Below are positions 28,795 to 38,539 of a DNA stretch of 64,000 nt, in pieces. How positions within the stretch are numbered: the first letter of the stretch is position 1; each line of letters begins with the position of its first letter. Origin of the DNA: Psychrobacter sp. Ps6 (GTDB lineage: Bacteria; Pseudomonadota; Gammaproteobacteria; Pseudomonadales; Moraxellaceae). Made by a program: the position numbers and the translations under genes. The stretch lies in the NCBI RefSeq assembly GCF_022129235.1, contig NZ_JADQAI010000002.1:1-64000 (forward strand), read 5' to 3'. The notes below the pieces were generated by a model, which did no database searches, had not been told where the DNA came from, and worked only from the letters and a program-made list of their open reading frames with translations.

Positions 28795-29490
28795 TTACTT
28801 GCTGTTAAACGTAATCGTCTGTCCGCCATTACCAGCTGGCGGTGCGATAGTGACTTTGCTCGCAAGTATGTCGCCTTTGGCATTGATTTTGTAGCATTCT
28901 TTTGAGCTGCCTTCAGAGGTGCCACCAGCAAGCATATTGTCTGAGGTTTCGATACAGAACCATGCGGTCTGATTGCTATCTCGCGTTAGAGACCAGTTTT
29001 GGTTATAGGTTCCTATTTTTTTGCGCATGCTGCTATCGCTATAGACATTTTCAGTAATCAATTTGTTTGAGTCGCCCACTGTCGCCATTTTTGGGATAGT
29101 GGTCGTTTGGTTTGAGACCGAATATTTGCCTGTGCTGTCCGTAAAGCCGTGAAATACCAGAGGGTTCAAGGTGAAGTAATTGATAGCGACTGACTGATTA
29201 GTGATTTGATTGTTCACTTTGTTGATCGTGTTGATCTCAGTACCTTGTACCTTTTTATTATTGAAGACCATATTGCCTTTAGGCGTGACTTGAATATCTG
29301 CTGAGGCCGTTTGATTGCCGATATTAGCAACCAAATTTTCACTACGTTGTTTGGTATAGATATTGAGCATAGCAGTCTCAATAGAGTACTCGGTCACTAT
29401 GTTGTTTGGGTTGGTGTTACCCATCGTTCCACCGCTCGCACAAGCGCTTAAGCCCAGTCCTGCGGCAATACATAATCCTAGTGTTTTCAT
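28795..29490 (-). CDS. Putative lipoprotein of unknown function
   Basis: A 231-residue protein with a short signal and the lipobox LSAC (14-17), followed by a Gly/Asn-rich linker and a beta-rich, Asn/Thr-rich body without recognisable motifs. Two cysteines near the C-terminus (FCIETS and KECYKI) could form a disulfide, fitting a periplasmic or outer-membrane location. The ribosome site GAGGGA is eight bases upstream. It stands alone between the GntR gene and a permease remnant. I do not recognise the family. Confidence 0.75.
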   Translation of the reverse strand: MKTLGLCIAAGLGLSACASGGTMGNTNPNNIVTEYSIETAMLNIYTKQRSENLVANIGNQTASADIQVTPKGNMVFNNKKVQGTEINTINKVNNQITNQSVAINYFTLNPLVFHGFTDSTGKYSVSNQTTTIPKMATVGDSNKLITENVYSDSSMRKKIGTYNQNWSLTRDSNQTAWFCIETSDNMLAGGTSEGSSKECYKINAKGDILASKVTIAPPAGNGGQTITFNSK

Positions 29491-29657
29491 GATTTAATCC
29501 CTCAGTCTATTTAGATGAATGCTATTAGTAGCTACTGTAAGTAGCAGTTATTATAAGGAATATCTACTATAATCGAATTTTTTAGCAATGACATCTGCTA
29601 ACCATCCTAGACCTTCTATCATTACATCACTATAACAACCAGTAATTTTCTAGTGCG

Positions 29658-29930
29658 TTAAGAATTGCGGGCGATGCTATAGGCGTAACCAGAGTTTTCC
29701 ATGAATTTGCCAAAAATATCCCCTAAGATAAATAGGGGGAAATATTTGACAGAAAATCTACCAAGACCTTGCATAAATACTTCAGTATAAATGCCCATTG
29801 TTTGGTGGCTTTGTCCACTTAACACAACGGCTAAAATAGCTAGTAAGGGCGCTAAAACTAAGACGCTCACGCCTCTATAGGCAAAATACATTAAGAGGGA
29901 CAAAGACAACAAAATGGCAAAAATACTCAT
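29658..29930 (-). pseudogene. Truncated GntP-family permease (N-terminal remnant)
   Basis: The 90 residues match the start of GntP-type permeases (MSIFAILLSLSLLMYFAYRG, VSVLVLAPLLAILAVVLSG, RFSVKYFPLFILGDIFGKFMENSG), but the family is about 440 residues long. The frame stops shortly after the first three segments, and the following 170 bases carry no further permease sequence, so most of the gene has been deleted. The ribosome site AAGGA is still present. It is divergent from a LysR gene, which may once have controlled it. Confidence 0.8.
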
Positions 29931-30180
29931 GATTTTGATTTCCTTCCATGGAAAAAATAGGCGGTGAACTATACTTTGTGAAGCGGATCGTTTCTTATAA
30001 ATAGGATTTAGGTGGTTTACCGTCCAATAAAATTCTATGGACTGTTTTTATTATTTTTTATTTAAGTGGTAGGATAATGCTTTTAAGTGTCAATGCTTCC
30101 TGCCAGATCAGTACTTGAGAGATACTAGCCACTTTGAAATAAATTAGATCGTATTCAAATGTCAGGCATAACTTATAAGT

Positions 30181-31056
30181 GTGGTGATATCAGTGATAAG
30201 AGAGCTTAAAACCTTCGTTGCCGTTTGCGAGTTAGACAGCTTTGCCGCAGCAGCTCGACATATCAACCTGACTCAGTCTGCGGTCAGCGCACAAATCAAA
30301 ACGCTTGAAGACAACCTGGGGTTGTCGTTATTTACCCGCTCTGCTCGTGCTATTACGCTTAATCCGCAAGGCACGCGCGTATTACCGATTGCCAAAGAGA
30401 TTTTGGCGCTTTACTCCACAATGCAGCTGTCTTCAGATACTGACATTGCCAGCTATTACGGGCAGCTTAGGATTGGCTCGATCAACTCCGTGCAAGTGGG
30501 TATCTTACCAGAGGCGCTAAAGGCGATTACGTTGCTTGCCCCATTAATGCAGACAGAAATTGTCCCCGGGCGTGCTATAGAGTTATTTGAGAAACTAGAA
30601 GTCGGGGAGATAGATGCGGCGATCACCATTCAGCCAGCGTTTGCACTGCCAAAAGACATCGTTACCCAGTCTATTATGACCGAGCCTTACGTGCTCATCA
30701 GTCCCAAAAAATGGCCATTTCATAGCCTCAGGCAGATGCTTGAGCAGCATCCTTTTATTCATTACACCTTACAGTCCTCAGCGGGTGTGAAGTTAAATAA
30801 ATTCTTTAAACAACAAGACATCAAGGTCAATACGATCATGGAGATCAATGACCTTGATGCTATCGTTAGGATGGTGGAGTCGGGTCTAGGCGTGGCGTTG
30901 ATTCCATATGCAGGATTATGGATTAGAAGTACGCCGCCCGTACAAATTCACCATTTAGGGGATAACAGTTTGGTGCGTGAGGTTGTACTGGCATATCGTT
31001 ATACGGATCGTCAGCAACCACAGATCAATGCCTTAAAGCAAGCATTGGGACTGTAA
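30181..31056 (+). CDS. LysR-family transcriptional regulator
   Basis: A 291-residue LysR-type regulator: N-terminal winged helix-turn-helix (RELKTFVAVCELDSFAAAARHINLTQSAVSAQIKTLE) and a C-terminal periplasmic-binding-like co-inducer domain. GTG starts at 30181, 30184 and 30193 are possible; none has a convincing ribosome site. It is divergent from the truncated GntP permease, the usual arrangement for a LysR regulator and its target, so its natural target may be lost. It may now control other genes. Confidence 0.87.
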   Translation: MVISVIRELKTFVAVCELDSFAAAARHINLTQSAVSAQIKTLEDNLGLSLFTRSARAITLNPQGTRVLPIAKEILALYSTMQLSSDTDIASYYGQLRIGSINSVQVGILPEALKAITLLAPLMQTEIVPGRAIELFEKLEVGEIDAAITIQPAFALPKDIVTQSIMTEPYVLISPKKWPFHSLRQMLEQHPFIHYTLQSSAGVKLNKFFKQQDIKVNTIMEINDLDAIVRMVESGLGVALIPYAGLWIRSTPPVQIHHLGDNSLVREVVLAYRYTDRQQPQINALKQALGL

Positions 31057-31437
31057 GTGAGTCAAGAGTCTTATAAACCTTGCTCACTGAGGCTAGGCGT
31101 TTGCTTGTGGCACGGATAATTAGCGATTAATCCATTGTTTCAATCAGCCAAACTCCTTATAAAAAATTCTCATAAGATACTTCCTACCACATAAATTTTT
31201 TCCAAAAATACTACTGTAAAAGCGCTCATTCTTTCTTATAGAACAACCTTATCTATCATACTTTTTATCAAGCATCAAAATTTTTGGGGCTGAGAACGAA
31301 ATATTTGCGTTTTTCTTGTGCTTAATTCTCGGTTACGATGGCGCTAATCTTTAGTAGCACTAAGACAATGCACCTAAATAACAAAGTATTGTCTGTCTAC
31401 TGCTTCAACCTTCCATACTTTAAGAAACCATAAAAAT
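31057..31437. other. 381-base leader region of aspA, no gene seen
   Basis: AT-rich stretch between the LysR gene and aspA. It should hold the aspA promoter; I see no clear terminator for the LysR gene and no strong regulatory motif. Confidence 0.5.
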
Positions 31438-32862
31438 ATGACACATACAGATAACCTTATCGATAATAAAGCCCAAACTCGCATTGAAAAAGACTTACTC
31501 GGTGAGCAAGCCGTTCCTGCCACTGCCTTATATGGTATTCAAACGCAGCGCGCCGCACAAAATTTTGATATTACCGGCATGCCAATCAGCCATTTTCCTG
31601 ATTTGATCAAAGCACTGGCAATGGTAAAAGCCGCCGCTGCAAAAGCCAATTATCAGCACGGTCTACTCAGTGAAGAGAAGCTCAGCGCCATTACTGAGGC
31701 ATGTACCGATCTGATACAAGGCGAGCATCATGAGCAGTTTATTGTTGATCTCATACAAGGCGGGGCGGGCACGTCAACCAATATGAATGCCAATGAGGTG
31801 ATTGCCAATATTGGCTTAAAAAAGATGGGCTTTGAGTACGGTCAATATAGCCAATTACATCCTAACAATGATGTCAATCGCTCTCAGTCGACCAATGATG
31901 TCTATCCGAGCGCGGCACGTTTGGCAATGGTGTTTGCGGCAAAACCACTGCAAGAGGCTATTATCAAGCTACAAAATAGCTTAGCTACCAAAGGCAAAGA
32001 GTTTAGCGGCATTCTAAAAATGGGTCGTACTCAATTGCAAGACGCGGTACCGATGACGCTGGGGCAAGAGTTCAACGCCTTCGCCAGTGATCTAGGCAGT
32101 GAAACGGCGCGAATCGAACAGGCTTGTCTACAGTTATGTGAATTGAACTTGGGCGGTACGGCGATTGGTACGGGCATCAATGCGCCCAAAGGTTACGCCA
32201 GCTTAGCGATTAGTGAGCTCGCCGATATCAGTGGTCTGCCAGTGTCACTTGCTGAAGATTTGATCGCCGCTAGTGCCGACATGGGTGCCTTTATTACTTT
32301 CTCTAGTGTGCTCAAACGCCTCGCCATTAAGTTGTCTAAATTGAGCAACGATTTGCGCTTACTATCGAGCGGGCCACGCACAGGTCTGGGTGAGATCAAT
32401 TTACCAGCGATGCAACCTGGCTCGTCGATTATGCCCGGTAAAGTCAACCCTGTGATTCCTGAGGCCATGACTCAAGCTGCCTTTCAGGTAATGGGTACGG
32501 ATATGACGATTACCATGGCGGCAGAAGCAGGGCAGTTGCAGCTCAACGCGATGGAACCACTGATTGTTTATAACCTGCTCAATAATGCGCGTCTGTTAGA
32601 AAAATCGATTCGTATGCTTGATGAGCGATGCATTCAAGGCATAACTGCCAATGAAGCTCGCTGCGCGCAACATGTCGAAAATAGCATTGGTATTGTGACG
32701 GCACTGGTACCACATATTGGTTACGAAAACGCCAGTCGTATTGCAGGAAATGCTTTGCTGAGTGGGTCAGGCGTGGCGGATTTGGTCAAGCAAGAGAAAC
32801 TGCTCAGTGATGAGGAACTCGCGGCAATTTTATCACCTGATAAAATGGTCAGCAGTATATAG
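31438..32862 (+). CDS. aspA: Aspartate ammonia-lyase
   Basis: A 474-residue member of the fumarase/aspartase family. The N-terminal EKDLLGEQAVPATALYGIQTQRA, the GTSTNMNANEVIANI segment, and the signature GSSIMPGKVNPVIPE (328-342), which holds the catalytic serine loop, are all present. HPNNDVNRSQSTNDVYPSA is the second active-site region. The N-terminal layout favours aspartase (aspartate to fumarate and ammonia) over class II fumarase, though Gly replaces the more usual Ala in the MPxKVNP motif. A separate transcription unit; it shares a bidirectional terminator with the convergent rluF. Confidence 0.85.
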   Translation: MTHTDNLIDNKAQTRIEKDLLGEQAVPATALYGIQTQRAAQNFDITGMPISHFPDLIKALAMVKAAAAKANYQHGLLSEEKLSAITEACTDLIQGEHHEQFIVDLIQGGAGTSTNMNANEVIANIGLKKMGFEYGQYSQLHPNNDVNRSQSTNDVYPSAARLAMVFAAKPLQEAIIKLQNSLATKGKEFSGILKMGRTQLQDAVPMTLGQEFNAFASDLGSETARIEQACLQLCELNLGGTAIGTGINAPKGYASLAISELADISGLPVSLAEDLIAASADMGAFITFSSVLKRLAIKLSKLSNDLRLLSSGPRTGLGEINLPAMQPGSSIMPGKVNPVIPEAMTQAAFQVMGTDMTITMAAEAGQLQLNAMEPLIVYNLLNNARLLEKSIRMLDERCIQGITANEARCAQHVENSIGIVTALVPHIGYENASRIAGNALLSGSGVADLVKQEKLLSDEELAAILSPDKMVSSI

Positions 32863-32892
32863 ATATGTGCATATAAGCTGGATTAGAGAAAG

Positions 32893-32935
32893 CAAAAAAA
32901 GGGCGGTATCTATCAACGGATATCGCCCTAATTAT
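32893..32935. terminator. Bidirectional terminator between aspA and rluF
   Basis: Stem AGGGCGGTATC / GATATCGCCCT with an eight-base loop. Seven A on the left become a T-run for the minus-strand rluF; T-rich sequence follows on the right for aspA. Confidence 0.85.
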
Positions 32936-33003
32936 TTTAAAGTGTCTTATCTTCATCGTCTTGATCAGCATGATAGCGATGTGATGAAATTAGACAATTA
33001 CTA

Positions 33004-33987
33004 TCACTTAGAACCTCGACCTTTTGAGGGGCGTCTGCCATTTGTAGCAGGTCTACCATTGCCTGCAGAATTCTTGCCACGACCGGCAGGACGCCCATCT
33101 CTACCTTTAGAACCTGCTGGTTTTCTGGCATCATCCTTGGCATACTTGTTGCGTCCCTTTGCAGCACCCGCTGATTTTGCAGAGGGTTTTGACTTTGATT
33201 GAGCATCAGTACGCGGTTTTTTGCGTGGCGCATTGCGCGATTTTTTGCCCGAATGATTGTCTTGCGACGAGGATTTTTCTACCGCCTTTAGCAGGGTCGA
33301 TAACTCTGTTGGTGTCAGGTCTCGCCAGTCGCCGACAGGAAGCCCCTTAAGGCTTACATTCATAATCCGCGTACGCTCAAGCTTGACGACGTCATAACCG
33401 AAATGCTCGCACATACGGCGAATTTGACGGTTCAAACCTTGAATAAGTGTGATGTTAAAGACGTTGGGTGCCACCTTGGTGACGGGACATTTTTTTGTCA
33501 TTTTACCCAGCATTGGTACGCCACTCGCCATACCCTCAATAAAGCTATCTGTAATTGGCTTATTTACCGTCACGAGATATTCTTTTTCGTGGTTATTGCC
33601 AGCACGCAATACTTTATTGACCAGATCGCCATTGTTGGTCAAAAAGATCAATCCTTGAGAGTCTTTGTCCAAACGTCCAATCGGAAAAATACGTACTGAA
33701 TGTCTCACAAAATCGACAATGTTGTTTTTCTCAGAGCTTTCCGTGGTGCTGACGATGCCCACTGGCTTATTCAAGGCAATAAAAATAAAATCATCAGGCT
33801 CGCGTGGCTCAATCAGCTGTCCGTTGACTTTTACTACGTCTCCAGCAGCCACTTGATCACCCACCGATGCACGCTTGCCATTGATGTATACATTACCTTG
33901 TTCAACAAAGCGGTCAGCATCGCGTCTGGAACAAATCCCACTTTCGCTGATGTATTTATTGAGACGAGTCGAGGAATTGTTATACAT
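33004..33987 (-). CDS. rluF: 23S rRNA pseudouridine synthase RluF
   Basis: A 327-residue RsuA-family pseudouridine synthase: S4 RNA-binding domain (residues 6-65, [31 protein letters not shown]), then the catalytic domain with [15 protein letters not shown] and the catalytic Asp in [19 protein letters not shown], and [17 protein letters not shown]. These match RluF, which modifies U2604 of 23S rRNA. The last 90 residues are a Lys/Arg/Gly/Ser-rich disordered tail (repeated GRPA, KGR) like those of many proteobacterial paralogs, probably adding RNA affinity. Confidence 0.92.
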   Translation of the reverse strand: MYNNSSTRLNKYISESGICSRRDADRFVEQGNVYINGKRASVGDQVAAGDVVKVNGQLIEPREPDDFIFIALNKPVGIVSTTESSEKNNIVDFVRHSVRIFPIGRLDKDSQGLIFLTNNGDLVNKVLRAGNNHEKEYLVTVNKPITDSFIEGMASGVPMLGKMTKKCPVTKVAPNVFNITLIQGLNRQIRRMCEHFGYDVVKLERTRIMNVSLKGLPVGDWRDLTPTELSTLLKAVEKSSSQDNHSGKKSRNAPRKKPRTDAQSKSKPSAKSAGAAKGRNKYAKDDARKPAGSKGRDGRPAGRGKNSAGNGRPATNGRRPSKGRGSK

Positions 33988-34098
33988 AAAGCACCGTTTT
34001 ACCTGATGAAAAGCTTTTTTGCTAAGAAAAAAGCCTAAATTGAATGGTTCAGTCGTCTTGTCATTGAAGCTGCGACTTGTATTTTTACAGTCTAACGC

Positions 34099-34377
34099 TT
34101 ACGTTCTGTAAAGCACTTTAACCACATGCCAGCCAAATTTGGTTTTTACCAAATGAGGGGTAAAAAGTTCGCCGTTAAAGCAGATTTTATCAAAGGGTCC
34201 TACCATTTGGCCTTTTTTGAACTCACCTAAATGACCACCTTTTTTGCCTGATGGACAGGTTGAGTGTCGTTTGGCCAGCACATCAAATGCCACGCCTTTT
34301 TTGAGCTTGGCAATGATATCTTCTGCCAATTCTTTTTGTTTGACTAAAATGTGCAATGCGCTAGCGGTACAAGCCAT
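34099..34377 (-). CDS. ppiC: Parvulin-type peptidyl-prolyl isomerase PpiC
   Basis: A 92-residue single-domain cytoplasmic parvulin: ALHILVK at the N-terminus, DVLAKRHSTCPSGKKGGHLGEFKKGQMV in the middle and LVKTKFGWHVVKV at the end, the standard parvulin motifs with both histidines. No signal peptide. AAAGG lies eight bases upstream of the start. It catalyses cis-trans isomerisation of proline peptide bonds. Monocistronic between rluF and the patatin gene. Confidence 0.93.
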   Translation of the reverse strand: MACTASALHILVKQKELAEDIIAKLKKGVAFDVLAKRHSTCPSGKKGGHLGEFKKGQMVGPFDKICFNGELFTPHLVKTKFGWHVVKVLYRT

Positions 34378-34455
34378 CGTATAAACCTTTCATAGAGTAT
34401 CAATTATCGGGTCATTATATCATTACTTATCTTATCTTATTTTAGCTTAGTTACT

Positions 34456-34476
34456 AACCTTTGTGATTCAAAGGTT
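34456..34476. repeat. Hairpin AACCTTTG/CAAAGGTT
   Basis: Perfect 8-base inverted repeat with a five-base loop, about 85 bases beyond the patatin stop on the minus strand. It lacks a T-run, so a terminator role is uncertain. Confidence 0.5.
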
Positions 34477-34559
34477 ATCTGAGGCAAGGTTTAAGCCAAT
34501 TTCTTATATTCGAAGCCCGTGTTTTCTCTTTAATATCTCTTCTTTACAAGATAAGGAGG

Positions 34560-35414
34560 TTAAAGCTGGTACCAATCCTCAATCGCCTTGTGTCCAACTT
34601 CTAATCCCACATCATAGCTATAACGGATTTTGGCCTTATTTTTGGACAATCGACTCGCCATGTTTTTTAAGTCGGGTGGACAAATCTCTAAAATTTTCTG
34701 TGATGATGGCGTCTGTAAAAATTGTACCGAGTCGTTATAGCGTTGGGTTCGCGTCAACAAGCTTTGGGCAAAACCATGTCGTTGCTTAGTATAATATTTA
34801 GCCAATAACTGATCGCCTTTACTGCTTGCTTTAGCGTAGTTTTGCGGGCGAGTACGTATGACCATGAGCTTATCAATACTCTCTTGCCCAGCTGCCCACT
34901 GTACGGGCAAAGCATCTGCCACACCACCATCAAAATAAGGCTCACCAAATATCTCGACCGCTTGGCGGGTTAGCACTGGGATAGAGCTGGATGCCCTTAA
35001 TCCATCCAAAATATTGTCTTTAGCCGCTTTGATGTAGATCGCTTCTCCTGAAATAGCATGTGTTAATACCATGTAAAACTCAGCATGATTGGCAAATAAC
35101 TGTGCCTGATCCAGTGGGTATTCTTGCTCCACCATATCCCACATCCACTTTAGATCCAGTAAGTCACCGCCTCTAAGGAAACGACCATAATGGATAAATT
35201 CAGATCGAAGGGAATGATCCAAGTAAATATGCAGGGTGCGGCCTTGTTGAGCGGCCAAATAGTTAGCAACGTTAGTTGAACCTGAAGAGACACCCACACA
35301 CAGATCAAAAGGATTGAATTGTTGTTGTAAAAAGGCGTCTAAGACACCACTGCTAAATGCGCCACGCATGCCGCCGCCTTCAACCACTAGTGCTTGTCGA
35401 TGTTGTTTAAGCAT
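34560..35414 (-). CDS. Patatin-like phospholipase
   Basis: A 284-residue cytoplasmic patatin-domain protein (YjjU-like). The oxyanion loop VEGGGMRGAF (11-20), the nucleophile elbow GVSSGS (Ser43) and the catalytic Asp162 in FDGGVADALPV complete the Ser-Asp dyad, so the enzyme should be active on lipids or other acyl esters. No signal peptide, membrane segment or secretion domain. GAGG lies six bases upstream of the start. A single-gene unit; the substrate is unknown. Confidence 0.88.
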   Translation of the reverse strand: MLKQHRQALVVEGGGMRGAFSSGVLDAFLQQQFNPFDLCVGVSSGSTNVANYLAAQQGRTLHIYLDHSLRSEFIHYGRFLRGGDLLDLKWMWDMVEQEYPLDQAQLFANHAEFYMVLTHAISGEAIYIKAAKDNILDGLRASSSIPVLTRQAVEIFGEPYFDGGVADALPVQWAAGQESIDKLMVIRTRPQNYAKASSKGDQLLAKYYTKQRHGFAQSLLTRTQRYNDSVQFLQTPSSQKILEICPPDLKNMASRLSKNKAKIRYSYDVGLEVGHKAIEDWYQL

Positions 35415-35550
35415 TGAAAACCTCGAATGACGCTCGAAAAGTATACCTACAAGTACACGAAACGAGGGGATAAAAAGTGTTTATAAATATAGTCGATACT
35501 AGGGAATTATATTTTTAAGCCGTTCTAAACCTATTTCTTGGATATAGACA

Positions 35551-35982
35551 TTATAAGCTCGACAGCAGAACACTCGTTTCGCTATTCAAAATGCCGTCAA
35601 TCTCTCTTACTTGACGCAGTACTTCATCAAATTCTCTTAAACTCGTCGTGTGTATTTCTGCCACCAAGTCCCATGCGCCATTGGTCGTATGTAGCTTAAT
35701 CAGTTGCGGGATGCCGCGCAGCTTCCTAATCACTTGTGACGTAGATTTGCCTGTCACCTCGATCATCATCATCGCTTTGACCGTTTCTTTATCTAGGGCC
35801 TCATGCACTCGAATCGTAAATCCTAAAATAGCGCCATTATGAATCAATCTGTCCAATCTATTTTGGACAGTGGCACGTGAAACTTTGAGTTTTTTTGCAA
35901 GAATTGAGATGGTTGCGCGGCCATCTTGCCGAAGCTCAGATATCAGCTCGCTATCTAAAGAGTCATAAGTATAGTACGCCAT
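35551..35982 (-). CDS. Lrp/AsnC-family regulator
   Basis: A 143-residue Lrp-type regulator from the ATG at 35982 (AAGGA nine bases upstream; ten more codons are open but without a ribosome site). N-terminal helix-turn-helix (LDSELISELRQDGRATISILAKKLKVSRATVQNRLDRL) and a C-terminal RAM ligand domain (MMMIEVTGKSTSQVIRKLRGIPQL). It is divergent from ornithine cyclodeaminase, arginase and a membrane protein, so it probably controls arginine or ornithine breakdown in answer to one of these amino acids. Confidence 0.88.
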   Translation of the reverse strand: MAYYTYDSLDSELISELRQDGRATISILAKKLKVSRATVQNRLDRLIHNGAILGFTIRVHEALDKETVKAMMMIEVTGKSTSQVIRKLRGIPQLIKLHTTNGAWDLVAEIHTTSLREFDEVLRQVREIDGILNSETSVLLSSL

Positions 35983-36150
35983 AAAAGTGCTTCCTTCATC
36001 AAGTTTTGACATTATGCTAAGTAGAGATTATCAATATGTCAAAAATACATCAATATTTAATAAATTATTGACATTTTAACTGACATTTATAGTTGGTAGG
36101 ATATTGATTGTCGGTTCAACAAATAATATTCATGGAAGGGAGCAACATTA

Positions 36151-37245
36151 ATGTCTAAATTTATCGTATCACAAAAGCAAGGTGTGCCATTTGTTAGCGT
36201 ACAGGCGATGGCTGAAATCATCAGTAATTATGGTATCGAACAGACCATAAAAGAATTGGTAGATGCGTTAGAGCAGGATTATCTTCGTTGGGATCAATTT
36301 GAAAAATCCAGTCGTTTTGCTTCTCATTCCAAAGACGGTGTCATAGAGCTCATGCCTGTCAGCGATGGTGACATGTTTGCGTGTAAGTATGTCAATGGCC
36401 ATCCTATTAATACCAAGCGCGATTTGCAGACGGTCGCAGCTTTTGGTGTATTGTCTGATGTTGATACAGGCTATCCAATTTTATTGACAGAGATGTGTAT
36501 TTTAACCGCACTACGCACGGCGGCGACCTCGGCATTGGTCGCCAAACACTGTGCGCCTAAAAACGCTGAAACGTTGGCGCTCATTGGTAATGGTGCGCAA
36601 GGAGAGTTTCAGGCGATGGGTATGAAAGCAGTGATTGGTATCTCAAAAGTGCGTTTATATGATGTCGACCCAGCTGCGTCTGAAAAAGTAGCGCATAACC
36701 TTGCCGATTCAGGCCTAGATATTATTATTTGCAAAACCGTAGAAGAAGCGGTTGAAGGGGCAGATATCATCACCACCTGTACCGCTGATAAGAAAAACGC
36801 CACGATTTTACGTGACGACATGATCAAAAAAGGCGTCTATCTCAATGCCATTGGTGGCGATTGCCCTGGCAAAACAGAACTTGATGCTGACATTCTGCTA
36901 AGAGCCGATCATGTCATTGTAGAATTTGAACCACAAACCCGTATCGAAGGCGATATCCAACAGCTCTCTCCAGACTTTCCTGTAACGGAATTTCACCGCA
37001 TCGTAAAAGGTGAGAAAGACATACGCACCAACGACAATAATTTAGTGGTATTTGATGGTGTCGGTTTTGCCTCAGAAGACTTTACGGCTCTAGTATTTTT
37101 GCGTGATTTGATCAAAAAACAGGACGCCTATGAGCTGCTTGATTTGATCCCTCATCAACAAGATCCTAAAAACCTCTATTCGGTAGTGAAAGCTCACAGT
37201 AAAAATCATAGTACGGTAACGCATGAAGCTGAATCTATGGCGTAA
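36151..37245 (+). CDS. ocd: Ornithine cyclodeaminase
   Basis: A 364-residue member of the ornithine cyclodeaminase/mu-crystallin family. The N-terminal substrate domain (ASHSKDGVIELMPVSDGDMFACKYVNGHP), the basic pocket KRDLQTVAAFGVL, and the NAD-binding GNGAQGEFQAMGM with the following acidic strand end YDVD are all visible; the closing stretch YLNAIGGDCPGKTELD fits the long OCD type. It converts ornithine to proline and ammonia. Followed by arginase, giving arginine to ornithine to proline. The ribosome site GGGAG is eight bases upstream. Confidence 0.9.
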   Translation: MSKFIVSQKQGVPFVSVQAMAEIISNYGIEQTIKELVDALEQDYLRWDQFEKSSRFASHSKDGVIELMPVSDGDMFACKYVNGHPINTKRDLQTVAAFGVLSDVDTGYPILLTEMCILTALRTAATSALVAKHCAPKNAETLALIGNGAQGEFQAMGMKAVIGISKVRLYDVDPAASEKVAHNLADSGLDIIICKTVEEAVEGADIITTCTADKKNATILRDDMIKKGVYLNAIGGDCPGKTELDADILLRADHVIVEFEPQTRIEGDIQQLSPDFPVTEFHRIVKGEKDIRTNDNNLVVFDGVGFASEDFTALVFLRDLIKKQDAYELLDLIPHQQDPKNLYSVVKAHSKNHSTVTHEAESMA

Positions 37246-37304
37246 GTGGGGGCTGTAGGTTTGAGCCGTTATAAAGTGTTTGATCCACTATAAAGTAAAT
37301 AGGC

Positions 37305-37376
37305 GCTGCTGAAATAAATTTTGCGCCGCCTCTGTCTGCGAAGGCACAGCAAGCCAGAAAAATTTGTTTCAGTAGC
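37305..37376. repeat. 72-base element with terminal inverted repeats (possible MITE/REP)
   Basis: The ends GCTGCTGAAATAAATTTT and AAAAATTTGTTTCAGTAGC are imperfect inverted repeats of about 18 bases around a GC-richer core (CTGTCTGCGAAGGCACAG, itself partly symmetric). It sits in the gap between ocd and arginase with GC content unlike its AT-rich flanks. I recognise no transposase; a small non-autonomous repeat is plausible. Confidence 0.6.
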
Positions 37377-37484
37377 ATGTGATACCGGATATATCTTTCT
37401 TATTTAGGACTGACTATAGCTAAGTAGTGAGAAAAAAATAAATTCAAATGATAAAAAATTGTTTTATTTAATGGAGACAAAATA

Positions 37485-38444
37485 ATGAATGATCTAATGA
37501 AAAACGTGCGAATAGTAGAAGTGTATTCAGATGTCGCAGGGCATAAAAAAGGCGCGTCACTAGGCATTGATGCATTGCGCGCGTCATCAAAAGAGATGAA
37601 TGCAGACTACTATGAAAAACTGCAACTTGACAGTATCAAAAATGAATATATCCATGAAGAAGAATCGCCATTTAAACATGCAAAATACGCTGATGTGATT
37701 GAGCCAGTTATCTCTAAACTAGCACACAAAATAAAAGAGATCAGAGAAGAGAATCAATTTCCTATCGTGATCGCAGGCGATCATTCTAGCTGTGCAGGTA
37801 CGATGCATGGTCTCAAAATGGCGCACCCTGATGCTGAGATCGGTGTGGTGTATATAGACGCGCATGCTGATTTTCATTCACCATACACCAGTGGATCAGG
37901 GAATATGCATGGCATGCCTTTGGCAATGGCCTGTGCAATCGATAACTTGGAATGTAAACGCAACGAGCTCTCTGACACAGAAAAAGAGTATTGGGAGCGA
38001 CTAAAATTTATGGCGTCCAACGAGCCATCAATTAAGCCAGAAAACGTGGTGTTTTGTGCGGTTAGAGATTATCAAGAAGAGGAAATGGAATTAATCAAAA
38101 GACATAAAATTCCTTTATATAGCGTGGCTGAAATAACCAAAAAAGGCATCAGTGCCACAGTAGCCGAAATCTTTAAAAAGCTAGAATATTGCGATCATAT
38201 TTATGTGTCGTTTGATGTCGATAGTGTTGATCCTTTATACGTTCCAGGAACAGGTACGCCTGCAATGAATGGTCTGTCTTATGAGCAAGCCATGCAGCTC
38301 AATATAGAGCTCATTAAAAATGAAAAAGTATGTTGCTGGGAAATGGCAGAAATCAATCCCTTATATAACAATTCAAAAGATGACTCAACGAGAATATTTA
38401 AAATTTTAGAAGAGGTTACACATTCTCTTTTAAATAATTACTAG
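37485..38444 (+). CDS. rocF: Arginase
   Basis: A 319-residue ureohydrolase. Metal-binding motifs: GDHSS (the first His, where agmatinases also have GDHS), DAHADFHSP (Asp/His cluster) and SFDVDSVDP, giving the binuclear manganese site. The spacing and ends are closer to arginase than to agmatinase or formimidoylglutamase, but the exact substrate is inferred from the neighbouring ornithine cyclodeaminase. It hydrolyses arginine to ornithine and urea. GGAGA lies eight bases upstream of the start. In one direction with ocd and a YjiH-type membrane protein. Confidence 0.85.
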   Translation: MNDLMKNVRIVEVYSDVAGHKKGASLGIDALRASSKEMNADYYEKLQLDSIKNEYIHEEESPFKHAKYADVIEPVISKLAHKIKEIREENQFPIVIAGDHSSCAGTMHGLKMAHPDAEIGVVYIDAHADFHSPYTSGSGNMHGMPLAMACAIDNLECKRNELSDTEKEYWERLKFMASNEPSIKPENVVFCAVRDYQEEEMELIKRHKIPLYSVAEITKKGISATVAEIFKKLEYCDHIYVSFDVDSVDPLYVPGTGTPAMNGLSYEQAMQLNIELIKNEKVCCWEMAEINPLYNNSKDDSTRIFKILEEVTHSLLNNY

Positions 38445-38477
38445 TATGAAATATCAAGAATGAGTTAAAGGGTATTT

Positions 38478-38509
38478 AACCTAAAAAATATTACCTAAAT
38501 TTTTAGGTT
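38478..38509. repeat. AT-rich hairpin between arginase and the YjiH-type gene
   Basis: Perfect inverted repeat AACCTAAAAA / TTTTTAGGTT with a 12-base loop in the 95-base gap. It may reduce read-through into the membrane-protein gene. Confidence 0.5.
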
Positions 38510-38539
38510 AGTTAAAAAGGGACGAAAGGTAAAAATAAT

